A DNA stretch of 64,000 nucleotides from an uncultured Chloroflexota bacterium (lineage in GTDB: Bacteria; Chloroflexota; Dehalococcoidia; CAUJGQ01): contig CALFMN010000079.1 of NCBI GenBank assembly GCA_937879875.1, positions 14,120 through 78,119 of the forward strand, written 5' to 3'. The position numbers and the translations under genes are program-made. Every line of letters starts with the position of its first letter. Position 1 is the stretch's first letter. Of the stretch, positions 8,584 to 19,971 are shown piece after piece. The notes under the pieces were generated by a model, which saw nothing but the letters and a program-made list of their open reading frames with translations, searched no databases and was not told where the DNA came from.

Positions 8584-8656
8584 CAACAGCGCGCCGCCGT
8601 TTCACCGGCCCGGCGCTCATCGCTCCATGTGCTGCTGCCCTCACCGGAGGTGACCA

Positions 8657-11983
<3,327 letters not shown>

Positions 11984-12146
11984 CCCTCGTCCAATGCGCC
12001 GTCGCCGTGCCGCCCAAGGATCTCACGATCACCGCCATCGTCCGGCCGTAGCCGCGCGGATTGGAGATGGCGGGAGAATTCACTCGCCCGTGGCGTTGTC
12101 GCGCTATACTGCCGGCGTCAGGCCAGAATTAAACGGAGGCGTGAGG

Positions 12147-13316
12147 ATGGTCAGCACCGCGACGAAGCCCGCGCAGACGCTGCTGCCGGAGGCCGAGCCC
12201 GCTGCGCTCGGCATCGACCCGGAGCGGCTGGAGCGGCTGTACGGCCTGATCGAGCAGCAGATCGCCGAGGGCCGTTATCCCGGCGCGCAGATCGCGCTGG
12301 CGCGGTACGGCAAGCTGGCGGCCTGCCGCAGCTTCGGCCGAGCGCGGCTGGAGCCGAACGCCGAGCCGGCGAACGCGAGCACCACCTGGCTGTTGATGTC
12401 GCAGACCAAGGTCATCACCGCGGCGACGATCTGGGTCCTGGTCGAGCGTGGACTGCTGCGCTTCGCTGACCGCATCGCCGAGCACGTGCCGGAGTTCTCC
12501 CGCAACGGCAAGGGCGAGATCACGCTGTTTCAGCTGCTCACGCACCAGGCCGGCTTCCCCGGCGCGGTCGTTTCCGAAGACGCCTGGACGGACCACGAGC
12601 TGCTGCGCCGCAGCGTCTGCGACTTCACCCTCGAATGGACGCCCGGCGCCAAAATTCAGTATCATGGCGCCTCGGCGCACTGGACGGCGGCCGTGCTGAT
12701 CGAGGCGATCACCGGCCGCGACTTCCGCGAGGTAATCCGCTCAGAACTGCTCGACCCGCTGGGATTGGCCGACATCTTCGTCGGCGTGCCCGAGGCCGAG
12801 CAGGCCCGCTGCGCCGACTTCCACGCGGTGCAGGATGGACGCATGGCGCCCGCGCCGGGCCGCAACACGGCGGCGTTCCGCGCGGCGGGCGTGCCGGGCG
12901 GCGGCGGCTTCGCCACGGCGGCGGCCTACGCGGCCTTCTACCAGATGATGCTGGCCGGCGGCACATTAAACGGCGTGCGCGTGCTCAGCCCGCGCATGAT
13001 CGAATTCGTCACGCGCAACCACACCGGCGACCGCCTCGACGAGAACATGGGCATGCCGATGCATCGCGGCCTCGGTCCCCATGTGCGTGGCTTCACGCCG
13101 ACGATCCGCGGCCTCGGCGCGATCGCCTCACCCAGCACCTACGGCCACGGCGGCGCCGGCAGCTCCTACTCCTGGGCCGACCCGGAATCGGGTGTCTCCT
13201 TCACGTATCTGAGCAACGCGATGTGCGAAGAGCCCTGGCACACGCAGCGCCTCGACAGGATCAGCACCATCGCCCACAGCACGATCGTTGACCAGGGCGT
13301 AGGGCGCCGGACGTAG
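12147..13316 (+). CDS. Serine hydrolase, class C beta-lactamase fold
   Basis: A 389-residue member of the beta-lactamase/EstB/DD-peptidase family. The SxxK motif is SQTK with nucleophile S85 and K88; the second motif region is YHGAS (Tyr in place of YxN); HGG is at about residue 334 (GHGGAGSSY). Such proteins are esterases, peptidases or lactamases; no signal peptide is seen, so a cytoplasmic esterase is most likely. The start is the ATG 8 bases after GGAGG; the upstream open frame overlaps ileS and is not used. Mirrored at 36561-37730. Confidence 0.85.
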   Translation: MVSTATKPAQTLLPEAEPAALGIDPERLERLYGLIEQQIAEGRYPGAQIALARYGKLAACRSFGRARLEPNAEPANASTTWLLMSQTKVITAATIWVLVERGLLRFADRIAEHVPEFSRNGKGEITLFQLLTHQAGFPGAVVSEDAWTDHELLRRSVCDFTLEWTPGAKIQYHGASAHWTAAVLIEAITGRDFREVIRSELLDPLGLADIFVGVPEAEQARCADFHAVQDGRMAPAPGRNTAAFRAAGVPGGGGFATAAAYAAFYQMMLAGGTLNGVRVLSPRMIEFVTRNHTGDRLDENMGMPMHRGLGPHVRGFTPTIRGLGAIASPSTYGHGGAGSSYSWADPESGVSFTYLSNAMCEEPWHTQRLDRISTIAHSTIVDQGVGRRT

Positions 13317-13417
13317 GGCGTAGATATGAACACTACAAGGCGTGGCAGGCGACCGACGGCGAGATGGCGCGCACGTGCCGGGCGGTGTATCGCTCGATGC
13401 GACGCCCTCGTGCCGCC

Positions 13418-13503
13418 AAAACCGGATCGCCCCTCTCGCCCGTTTCCACGTTCCTTCACACGTTCCTTCAAATGAGCGAGATGGGAGAGAGGGGTAAGGG
13501 GGA
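13418..13503. repeat. Interspersed GC hairpin repeat (type B), copy 1
   Basis: It contains AAACCGGATCGCCCCTCTC (13419-13437), whose complement recurs at 18031-18049, and an opposing GAGAGAGGGG near 13486. Between them ACGTTCCTTCA is directly repeated at 13448 and 13460. Its purine-rich right end supplies the only ribosome-site-like sequence before the GTG of the rhodanese gene. Mirrored at 36374-36459. Confidence 0.6.
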
Positions 13504-15093
13504 GTGAGGGCACGCCTGATCGAGCCATCGCAATTGCATACAATGCTCGCCGGGGCCACGCCGCCCGCGCTGCTCGACGTGCGCGAGGCCGGTGAGTACA
13601 ACACGGCCCACATTCCCGGCGCCAGCAGTCTGCCGCGCCGGCTGCTCGAGTCCCGGCTTGGCCGGCTCGTGCCCTGTCGCGCGGCGAACATCGCCCTCTG
13701 CGACAGCGGTGGCCGGCGGGCGATGCTGGCCGCTCGAACACTTGAGGGCATGGGCTATGCGAGTGTCGTGGTGCTCGCCGGCGGCGTAAACCGCTGGGCC
13801 AGCGAGGATTTGCCCACCGAGTGGGGCAGCAACGTGCCCAGCAAGGACTTTGGCGAGGCGGTCGAGGTACGCCATCACGTGCCGACGATTGCGGCGCACG
13901 AGCTGCACCGGCGCATACAGGCCGGCGAGAAGCTGCTGATCCTCGACACCCGCACGCCGGAGGAGTACCGCCGCGCCTGCATCCCCGGTGGCCGCAGCCT
14001 GCCCGGCGGCGAGCTGGCCCTGCACGTCACCGATATCATGCGCGAGCAGCCGGATGCCGCGGTCGTAGTGAACTGCGCCGGGCGCACGCGCAGCATCATC
14101 GGCGCCCGCGTCTTGCAGCGCATGGGCGTGCCGGTCGTGAGCCTGAAGAACGGCACGTCCGGCTGGGTGCTCGCCGGTCTGGAGCTGGAACGCGGCGCAA
14201 ACCGCACGGCACTGCCGCCGCTTTCGCCGGAGGGCCGCGGGGCGGCGCAGGCCTTCGCCGCGCGCGTGGCAGCCGAAGACGGCGTGCGCCTCGTCGGCCC
14301 GCCGGAGCTGCAGGCGCTGCTTACCGAAGCTGGAGCTGGCGAACGCTGCGTCTATCCGATCGACGTGCGCACCGCGGAAGAGTTCGCCGCCGGCCACATT
14401 CCCGGCTTCTGGTGGTTTCCCGGCGGACAGGCGGTGCAGCGCAGCGATGATGTCATCGCCGTCCGCGACGGCACGATCCTCTTCGCCTGCGACGATGGCA
14501 CCCGCTCCGCGATCGTCGCCTCGTGGTTTCGGCAGATGGGCTTTCCCAACGTCTGCGCGCTCGCCGGCGGCATCGATGCCTGGCGCGCCGCCGGGTTGTC
14601 ACAGGCGGCCGGACCGGACGATCCCGAGGTCTTCGGCCTGCGCGAGGCGGAGGCTGCACTGCCGTCGCTCGCGCCGCACGAGCTGAAAGCGCGCCTGAGC
14701 GCCGACCCGCATGCGATGGTGCTGTTCGTCGACCCAAGCGACGCCTTCGCCCGTGGCCATGTGCCGGGTTCGGTCTGGCTGCCGCGGGGTTGGCTGGAGC
14801 TGCGCATCGCTGAGCTGGCGCCCCGACCCGCTACACCCCTGATTGTCAGCGATGTGGACGGCGGGCAGGCGCCGCTTGCCGCGCAAACGCTGCGCGAACT
14901 GGGCTACGGGGATGTCGCGGTGTTGCATGGCGGCATGCGCGCCTGGCACGCGGCCGAACTGCCGCTGGAGCGCGGGTTGACCGGTCTCCTCTCCGCACCG
15001 GAGGACGTGGTTCCCGCCGGTCCCGACCGCACGCAGGCCGACATGATCCACTACTTGCGTTGGGAAGAGGCGCTGGGCCGCAAATACGCCTGA
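13504..15093 (+). CDS. Four-domain rhodanese-like sulfurtransferase
   Basis: A 529-residue protein made of four tandem rhodanese domains (about residues 5-105, 128-232, 262-366 and 386-490), each with LLDVR/DTRTPEEY/DVRTAEEF-type entry and HIPG motifs. Active-site Cys is present in domains 1-3 (C66 in CDSGGRR, C191 in CAGRTRS, C329 in CDDGTRS). Domain 4 has Asp450 (SDVDGGQ) instead and should be inactive. Rhodaneses carry persulfide sulfur from donors such as thiosulfate to acceptors. GTG start. No partner gene is adjacent. Mirrored at 34784-36373. Confidence 0.88.
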   Translation: MRARLIEPSQLHTMLAGATPPALLDVREAGEYNTAHIPGASSLPRRLLESRLGRLVPCRAANIALCDSGGRRAMLAARTLEGMGYASVVVLAGGVNRWASEDLPTEWGSNVPSKDFGEAVEVRHHVPTIAAHELHRRIQAGEKLLILDTRTPEEYRRACIPGGRSLPGGELALHVTDIMREQPDAAVVVNCAGRTRSIIGARVLQRMGVPVVSLKNGTSGWVLAGLELERGANRTALPPLSPEGRGAAQAFAARVAAEDGVRLVGPPELQALLTEAGAGERCVYPIDVRTAEEFAAGHIPGFWWFPGGQAVQRSDDVIAVRDGTILFACDDGTRSAIVASWFRQMGFPNVCALAGGIDAWRAAGLSQAAGPDDPEVFGLREAEAALPSLAPHELKARLSADPHAMVLFVDPSDAFARGHVPGSVWLPRGWLELRIAELAPRPATPLIVSDVDGGQAPLAAQTLRELGYGDVAVLHGGMRAWHAAELPLERGLTGLLSAPEDVVPAGPDRTQADMIHYLRWEEALGRKYA

Positions 15094-15186
15094 GCTACGG
15101 CAGCGGTGAGTGAGAGCCAGACCCTCAGACATCTGTGTGCGCCGTCGCGCGTGGCGATGCGCGGATCATCGCGCGCTTGACGCCTC

Positions 15187-15200
15187 AGAATATGTGTTCT
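15187..15200. promoter_or_regulatory. Imperfect palindrome, LexA-box-like
   Basis: AGAATATGTGTTCT sits in an AT-rich pocket that is unusual for this GC-rich region, about 80-90 bases before the VOC gene. It resembles the GAAC-N4-GTTC LexA box with one deviation. It could equally be part of an ordinary promoter. Mirrored at 34677-34690. Confidence 0.3.
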
Positions 15201-15278
15201 ATTATTGCGTAACAAGCTGATCGCCCGGCGATCGAGGCGGCGGTGCCTGGGATCGGCAGGGACAGGAAGGGAACCGCG

Positions 15279-15689
15279 TTGGAAACGCAGCTCAGCCATA
15301 TCCAGGTGAACGTTCAACAGGCGAATCTGCCGTTCTATCGCGATATCATGGCGTTTCTGGACTGGCAAGTCGTTTACGGCGATGACAGCATGCTCGGAGT
15401 TGCCGACAAGAACGGCAGCAGCCTCTGGTTCGTCGGGCAGATCAAAGACGTCGGCAACGACTATGACGGGCCGGGCGTGAACCATCTCGCGATCGCGCCG
15501 CGGGCGCAGGCCGACGTCGATACCGTCGCAGCTTACCTGAAAGAACGCGGCGTCGAGCTGCTGTTCGACACGCCGAGGCACCGGCCGGAGTTCGCCAGCA
15601 GCGAGGATCAGACCTACTATCAGGTGATGTTCGAGTCGCCGGACCGGTTGCTGTTGGAAGTCGTATATACCGGCCCGAAATCTGCCTGA
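15279..15689 (+). CDS. VOC/glyoxalase superfamily protein
   Basis: About 136 residues with the paired beta-alpha-beta-beta-beta layout of vicinal-oxygen-chelate proteins: LSHIQVNVQQANLPFYRDIM at the N-terminus, NHLAIAP at the second module, and a C-terminal YYQVMFESPDRLLLEVVY. Candidate metal ligands are His in LSHI, His in NHLA and Glu in LLEVVY. The reaction is unknown (dioxygenase-, glyoxalase- or resistance-type). A TTG preceded by AGGAAGGG is preferred; a GTG at 15243 would add 12 residues. Mirrored at 34188-34598. Confidence 0.75.
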   Translation: METQLSHIQVNVQQANLPFYRDIMAFLDWQVVYGDDSMLGVADKNGSSLWFVGQIKDVGNDYDGPGVNHLAIAPRAQADVDTVAAYLKERGVELLFDTPRHRPEFASSEDQTYYQVMFESPDRLLLEVVYTGPKSA

Positions 15690-15735
15690 GTTCGGATCTC
15701 TTCTGCCCGCTCCGCATCCGCTTGTGTGCCGGCGA

Positions 15736-15750
15736 TTACCTGACAGGTAA
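15736..15750. promoter_or_regulatory. Perfect palindromic operator candidate
   Basis: TTACCTG-A-CAGGTAA is a perfect 7-1-7 palindrome, 36 bases before the start of the XRE regulator. The position suggests autoregulation and possibly control of neighbours. Mirrored at 34127-34141. Confidence 0.6.
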
Positions 15751-15786
15751 CGGACGGGCGGCGGGCGTTGCGCTACGATACGATCG

Positions 15787-16596
15787 ATGAACGCGGTGAT
15801 ATCCCCGGCCGGCGGCGTGGGCGAGTTGCTGCGAGACTGGCGGCAACGTCGCCGGTTGAGCCAGCTCGATCTCTCAGTCGAAGCTGAGGTCTCGACCCGG
15901 CACCTGAGCTTCGTGGAGACGGGTCGCTCGCGGCCCAGCCGGGAGCTCGTGCTGCACCTGGCCGAGCAACTCGACGTGCCGTTACGAGAGCGCAACGCGC
16001 TGCTGCTCGCCGCCGGCTACGCGCCCGTCTACCGCCAATCCCCGCTCGACACCGAAGAGATGGCGCCGGTGCGCGAGGCGATCGACAAGATCCTCGCCGG
16101 CCACGAGCCCTTCCCTGCCGTCGTCGTCGACCGCCAGTGGGATCTGGTCTCGGCGAACCGGCCGGCGCTGGCGATCATCAGCTCCGGCGTGGCGCCAGCG
16201 CTGCTGGCGCCGCCGGTCAATGCCCTGCGGCTGACGCTCCATCCGGACGGTCTCGCACCGCGCATCGTCAACCTTGCCGAATATCGCGCCCACCTGCTCG
16301 CTCGCCTGCACCGCCAGGTGCTGCTCACCGCGACCGTGGAGCTGGCCGCGCTCGAGCGCGAGCTGCGCGGCTATCCCGGCGGCAACGCCGAGTCGGCGCC
16401 GCACGCGGATGCCGTGTCCGCGCTGTTCGTACCGCTGGTCCTGCGGGCCTCGGCCACGCTGGAGCTGACCTTCTTCAGCACCGTCGCGACCTTCGGCACC
16501 GCCGTCGACATCACGCCCGCCGAGCTGATGATCGAGTCATTCTTTCCCGCCGACGAGGCGACGGCGAGCGCCCTGCGCGCCGCCCAGAGCGCGTAG
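15787..16596 (+). CDS. XRE-family regulator with MmyB-like ligand domain
   Basis: A 269-residue protein. Residues 10-70 are a Cro/C1 helix-turn-helix (LLRDWRQRRRLSQLDLSVEAE... RHLSFVETGRSRPSRE), and residues 95-260 match the MmyB-like C-terminal domain found in many actinobacterial and chloroflexal regulators (PFPAVVVDRQWDLVSANRPA, LAEYRAHLLARLHRQ, ATFGTAVDITPAELMIESFFPADEAT). That domain is thought to bind a fatty-acid-like ligand. It lies just upstream of the CoA-linked cluster, so control of that cluster is plausible. Mirrored at 33281-34090. Confidence 0.88.
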   Translation: MNAVISPAGGVGELLRDWRQRRRLSQLDLSVEAEVSTRHLSFVETGRSRPSRELVLHLAEQLDVPLRERNALLLAAGYAPVYRQSPLDTEEMAPVREAIDKILAGHEPFPAVVVDRQWDLVSANRPALAIISSGVAPALLAPPVNALRLTLHPDGLAPRIVNLAEYRAHLLARLHRQVLLTATVELAALERELRGYPGGNAESAPHADAVSALFVPLVLRASATLELTFFSTVATFGTAVDITPAELMIESFFPADEATASALRAAQSA

Positions 16597-16802
16597 CGGC
16601 CCGCGTTCCGTTGCGGCTCACCTGATAATGGTCTTTGCGGTTCGGTCCACCTCTGCGTGCCGCGGCCGCGGCAAAATCACCGCTCCAGCCGGCGACGTAC
16701 TTGCGGAATCCGCGCCCAAACCGTACCGTTCAAGCCGGACCCGCCGACCATCGGGCGGCGAGGCCACGTCGAAGGACCGGCAAAAACGACACGGGGGCAT
16801 CC

Positions 16803-17972
16803 ATGACCGAGCCCGGCATCAAGGACAAGACTGCTATCGTCGGCATCGGCGAAACGCGCTACTACAAGCGCGGCGCCGCGCCAACACCCGAGTTCCAGCT
16901 TGCACTCGAAGCGATCCTGCTCGCCGTCGAGGATGCCGGCCTCACGGTCGAGCAGATCGACGGTTTCGCCAGCTACAGCAACGACCGCAACGATCCGACC
17001 CGTCTCGCCGCCGCGCTGGGTCTGCCCCAGATCGGCTTCTCCAACATGTTCTGGGGCGGTGGCGGCGGTGGTGGCTCGGGCGCCGTCGGCAACGCGGCCG
17101 CGGCGGTGGCTGCCGGCTACGCGAAGTATGTCGTCGCCTACCGCTCGCTGGCGCAGGGTCAGTTCGGCCGCTTCGGGCAAGGGTCGCAGGCGAAAGCCTC
17201 GACCTACCCGATGTCCTACACGCAGCCATACGGTCTGCTCTCGCCGGCGCAGACCTTCGCCATGCGTGTGCGTCGCTTCATGTACGACCACAACATCGGT
17301 CACGATGCGCTGGCGGCGATCTCGCTCGCCTCGTATCACCACGCGCAGTTCAACCCGCGGGCGATCATGTACGGCCGGCCGCTCTCGCGCGAGGACTACG
17401 ACAATGCCCGCTGGATCGTCGAGCCGTTCCGCCTGTTCGACTGCTGCCAGGAGAACGACGGCGCCGCGGCGGTGATCGTGACCACGCCCGAGCGGGCGCG
17501 CGACCTCAGGCAGAAGCCGGCGATCATCATGGCCGCGGCGCAGGGCTCGTTCTACCGCCAGGGTGCGCCCGCGCACAACGCGCCCGACTACGGCACCTCG
17601 AACTTTAAGGGCGTGGCGCCGCTGCTCTACGAGCTGGCCGGCATCGCGCCCAAAGACGTGCAGGTGGCGCAGGTCTACGAGAACTTCACCGGCGGCGTGC
17701 TGATGAGCCTGGTCGAGCACGGCTTCTGCTCGCCCGACGAAGCAAACGAGTTCTGTACCGTGGAGAACCTGACCTGGCCGCAGGGCAAGCTGCCGATCAA
17801 TACCAGCGGCGGCAACCTGGCCGAGTGCTACATGCACGGGCTGGAGCTGATCACCGAGGCGGTGCGGCAGATCCGCGGCACGTCCACCTGCCAGGTGCAG
17901 GACTGCAAGATCTCGCTGGTCGCTTCGGGTCCAATGGTTTCGCCGGTCAGCAGTCTGATCCTGCGAGCATGA
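16803..17972 (+). CDS. Thiolase-like protein (Ltp2/SCP-x type), no nucleophilic Cys
   Basis: A 389-residue thiolase-fold protein beginning DKTAIVGIGETRYYKRG. Where condensing thiolases carry the N-terminal catalytic Cys there is only a glycine run (MFWGGGGGGGSGAVGNAAAA). The C-terminal part reads YENFTGGVLMSLVEHGFC and NTSGGNLAECYMHG, as in Ltp-type proteins. Such proteins act as retro-aldolases or noncatalytic partners, often with a DUF35 protein as in steroid side-chain catabolism. The DUF35 gene follows. The start has GGGGGC upstream. Mirrored at 31905-33074. Confidence 0.85.
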   Translation: MTEPGIKDKTAIVGIGETRYYKRGAAPTPEFQLALEAILLAVEDAGLTVEQIDGFASYSNDRNDPTRLAAALGLPQIGFSNMFWGGGGGGGSGAVGNAAAAVAAGYAKYVVAYRSLAQGQFGRFGQGSQAKASTYPMSYTQPYGLLSPAQTFAMRVRRFMYDHNIGHDALAAISLASYHHAQFNPRAIMYGRPLSREDYDNARWIVEPFRLFDCCQENDGAAAVIVTTPERARDLRQKPAIIMAAAQGSFYRQGAPAHNAPDYGTSNFKGVAPLLYELAGIAPKDVQVAQVYENFTGGVLMSLVEHGFCSPDEANEFCTVENLTWPQGKLPINTSGGNLAECYMHGLELITEAVRQIRGTSTCQVQDCKISLVASGPMVSPVSSLILRA

Positions 17973-17990
17973 GCGGCGCGGCCCTCATCC

Positions 17991-18064
17991 TCACCCCCTC
18001 CCCTCTCCTTCCCCCAATAATGCGGGGAAGGAGAGGGGCGATCCGGTTTGCAGCAATCCGGAGG
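17991..18064. repeat. Interspersed GC hairpin repeat (type B), copy 2
   Basis: A perfect 15-bp stem, CCCCTCTCCTTCCCC (18000-18014) with GGGGAAGGAGAGGGG (18024-18038), continues into GGCGATCCGGTTT, shared with the repeat at 13418. It lies between the thiolase and DUF35 genes and could act as a terminator-like or mRNA-stabilising hairpin. Mirrored at 31813-31886. Confidence 0.7.
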
Positions 18065-18085
18065 GTCTCGGGTTAGCGATTGACG

Positions 18086-18108
18086 GTAGGGACGCACGGC
18101 GTGCGCCC
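18086..18108. repeat. Short GC hairpin (type A repeat)
   Basis: GTAGGGACGCACG followed by GCGTGCGCCC makes a short inverted repeat of the same design as the one at 8545, placed about 40 bases before the DUF35 gene. Mirrored at 31769-31791. Confidence 0.5.
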
Positions 18109-18150
18109 TCGGGGTTGGCGCCGGGAGACGGTTGAACAAGGAAAGTGTTG

Positions 18151-18603
18151 ATGACCACGAAGACGATGCGCGACTCGTACTTGCCGCCCGGTTTGCCGGC
18201 GCCGCGGCCTTCGCCGGACGGGCTCGACGCGCCGTTCTGGGCGGCGGCGAAGCGCCACGAGTTGCTGGTGCAGCGCTGCAACGCCTGCAACGGCTCTCAG
18301 TGGGGGCCAGAGTTCATCTGCTTCCGTTGCCGGTCGTTTGACCTGCGCTGGGAGCGCGTCGCCGGGCGCGGCCGCATCTTTAGCTGGGAGCGGATCTGGC
18401 ATCCGGTCCACCCGGCGCTCAAGGACGCCTGCCCGTACCTGGTCGTGCTGGTTGAGCTGCCGGATGCGGACAACGTACGCATGGTCGGCAACTTGCTCGG
18501 CGACGCTATGCAGCAGGTCGAGATCGGCGGCGCGGTCGAGGCCGTCTTCGAAGACCATCCGGACGAGGACTTCACCCTCGTGCAGTGGCGTGTTGTCGAA
18601 TGA
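18151..18603 (+). CDS. DUF35 zinc-ribbon/OB-fold protein
   Basis: A 150-residue protein. An N-terminal helix (LDAPFWAAAKRHELLVQRC) leads into a four-cysteine rubredoxin-like zinc ribbon (CNACNGSQWGPEFICFRC), then an OB-fold (GRGRIFSWERIWHP through VEAVFEDHPDEDFTLVQW). DUF35 proteins pair with thiolase-fold enzymes and are thought to bind acyl-CoA or CoA moieties. The ATG is preceded by AAGGAAAG; in-frame GTG and TTG codons just upstream are less likely. Follows the thiolase gene, which supports a two-protein complex. Mirrored at 31274-31726. Confidence 0.88.
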   Translation: MTTKTMRDSYLPPGLPAPRPSPDGLDAPFWAAAKRHELLVQRCNACNGSQWGPEFICFRCRSFDLRWERVAGRGRIFSWERIWHPVHPALKDACPYLVVLVELPDADNVRMVGNLLGDAMQQVEIGGAVEAVFEDHPDEDFTLVQWRVVE

Positions 18604-18679
18604 GTGAGCGCACGGTGCTGCCCCTCGCGCTGATCCGCGCTGACGGCGGCGCTGCGCCTCCCGACCTGGTGAACGAGCG

Positions 18680-19945
18680 ATGAGTGAAGCGCCTGCCGCG
18701 CTCGCGCCGTACCGGGTGCTTGACCTCACCGGGGCGCTGGGCGCGCTGGCCGGGCGTGTGCTCGCCGGCCTCGGCGCCGATGTGATCAAGGTCGAACGGC
18801 CCGGCGGCGACCCGGCGCGGGCGCAAGGACCATTCTTCCAGCATGAGCCGCATCCGCACCGCAGCCTGTCGTGGATCTTCGCCAACGCGGGCAAACGCGG
18901 CGTGACGCTCGATCCGGCGCAGCCGCGCGGGCGCGCTCTGCTGTTCCGGCTCGCCGCTACCTCCGACTTCCTCCTTGAGTCATCGCCGCCCGGCCGGCTC
19001 GCCGCACTCGGGCTGTCGGACGAGCAGCTTCTGGCCGCCAATCCCGCGCTGGTGGTAGTGCACATCAGCCCCTTCGGTCAGAGCGGGCCGTATCGCGATT
19101 TCCAGGCCACCGATCTGGTCGCCTGGGCGCTCGGCGGCCAGCTCTATTTGGATGGCGACGACGACCGCGCGCCCACGCGACCGAGCGCCCCGCAGACGGA
19201 ACTGCTCGCCGGTGTGCACGCGGCGGCGGGCGCGGTGACCGCGCACTATCTGCGCACGCGCACGGGCCGCGGGCAGTCGGTGGACATCGCCGCGCAGGAG
19301 TGCGTGACCTGGACACTGATGATCGCCGCGCAAGTCTGGGATGTCTCGCACATCAACTCCCGCCGCGGCGGCGCGGTGCGTACGGCCCAGCGGCTCGACG
19401 GCAGCACGCTCGTGCATCGCGTGCTCTGGCCGTGCAAGGATGGCTTCGTGCTGTGGTCGCTGAGCGGCGGGCAAGCGGCCGGCACGCTGGCTTCCACGCG
19501 GGCGCTGGTGCGTTGGATGGCCGAGGAAGGCATGGCGGATGCGCCAACAGAAGTCGATTGGTCGCAGCTCAGCGCCGCGGTGATGGACCAGGCGACGTAC
19601 GATCGGCTCAGCGCGCCCTTCCTCGCCTTCTTCGCAAGCAAAAGTAAGCGCGAACTGTTCGAGGGTTCGCTGGCCCGATCGATCCAGCTCGCGGCGGTGA
19701 ATGAGATTGCGGACGTGGCCGCCAGCCCCCAGCTCGCCGAGCGCGAGTATTGGTCGGATGTGGCGCATGCGTATCTGGGCGCGACACTGCGCTTTCCCGG
19801 CGCACCGGTGCGGCTCTCGCGTACGCCCTGGCGCACGCCCCGGCCGGCGCCGCTGCCCGGCGAACATAACCGCGAGATCTACGGTGACCTGCTCGGCCTG
19901 AGCATGGATGAGCTGCGCGATCTCTGCGCTGCCGGTGTGGTCTGA
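18680..19945 (+). CDS. CaiB/BaiF (class III) CoA-transferase, first
   Basis: A 421-residue family III CoA-transferase with the characteristic opening YRVLDLTGALGALAGRVLAGLGADVIKVERP, then ISPFGQSGPYRDF and GRGQSVDIAAQECV. These enzymes move CoA between carboxylic acids, or racemise alpha-methylacyl-CoAs. In frc-type enzymes the catalytic Asp lies in the VDVAMQDA-like segment; here that residue seems to be Glu (AAQEC), though alignment by eye is not decisive. Twenty-six bases separate it from a second paralogue. Mirrored at 29932-31197. Confidence 0.88.
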   Translation: MSEAPAALAPYRVLDLTGALGALAGRVLAGLGADVIKVERPGGDPARAQGPFFQHEPHPHRSLSWIFANAGKRGVTLDPAQPRGRALLFRLAATSDFLLESSPPGRLAALGLSDEQLLAANPALVVVHISPFGQSGPYRDFQATDLVAWALGGQLYLDGDDDRAPTRPSAPQTELLAGVHAAAGAVTAHYLRTRTGRGQSVDIAAQECVTWTLMIAAQVWDVSHINSRRGGAVRTAQRLDGSTLVHRVLWPCKDGFVLWSLSGGQAAGTLASTRALVRWMAEEGMADAPTEVDWSQLSAAVMDQATYDRLSAPFLAFFASKSKRELFEGSLARSIQLAAVNEIADVAASPQLAEREYWSDVAHAYLGATLRFPGAPVRLSRTPWRTPRPAPLPGEHNREIYGDLLGLSMDELRDLCAAGVV

Positions 19946-19971
19946 CGGGCCGCTTGCGGGGATAGAGCGTG

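Noticed and set aside
8014..8586. N-terminal extension of the aminotransferase (609-residue form)
   Set aside because: It would translate back through the T-box and terminator. The internal ATG has a good ribosome site and matches family length.
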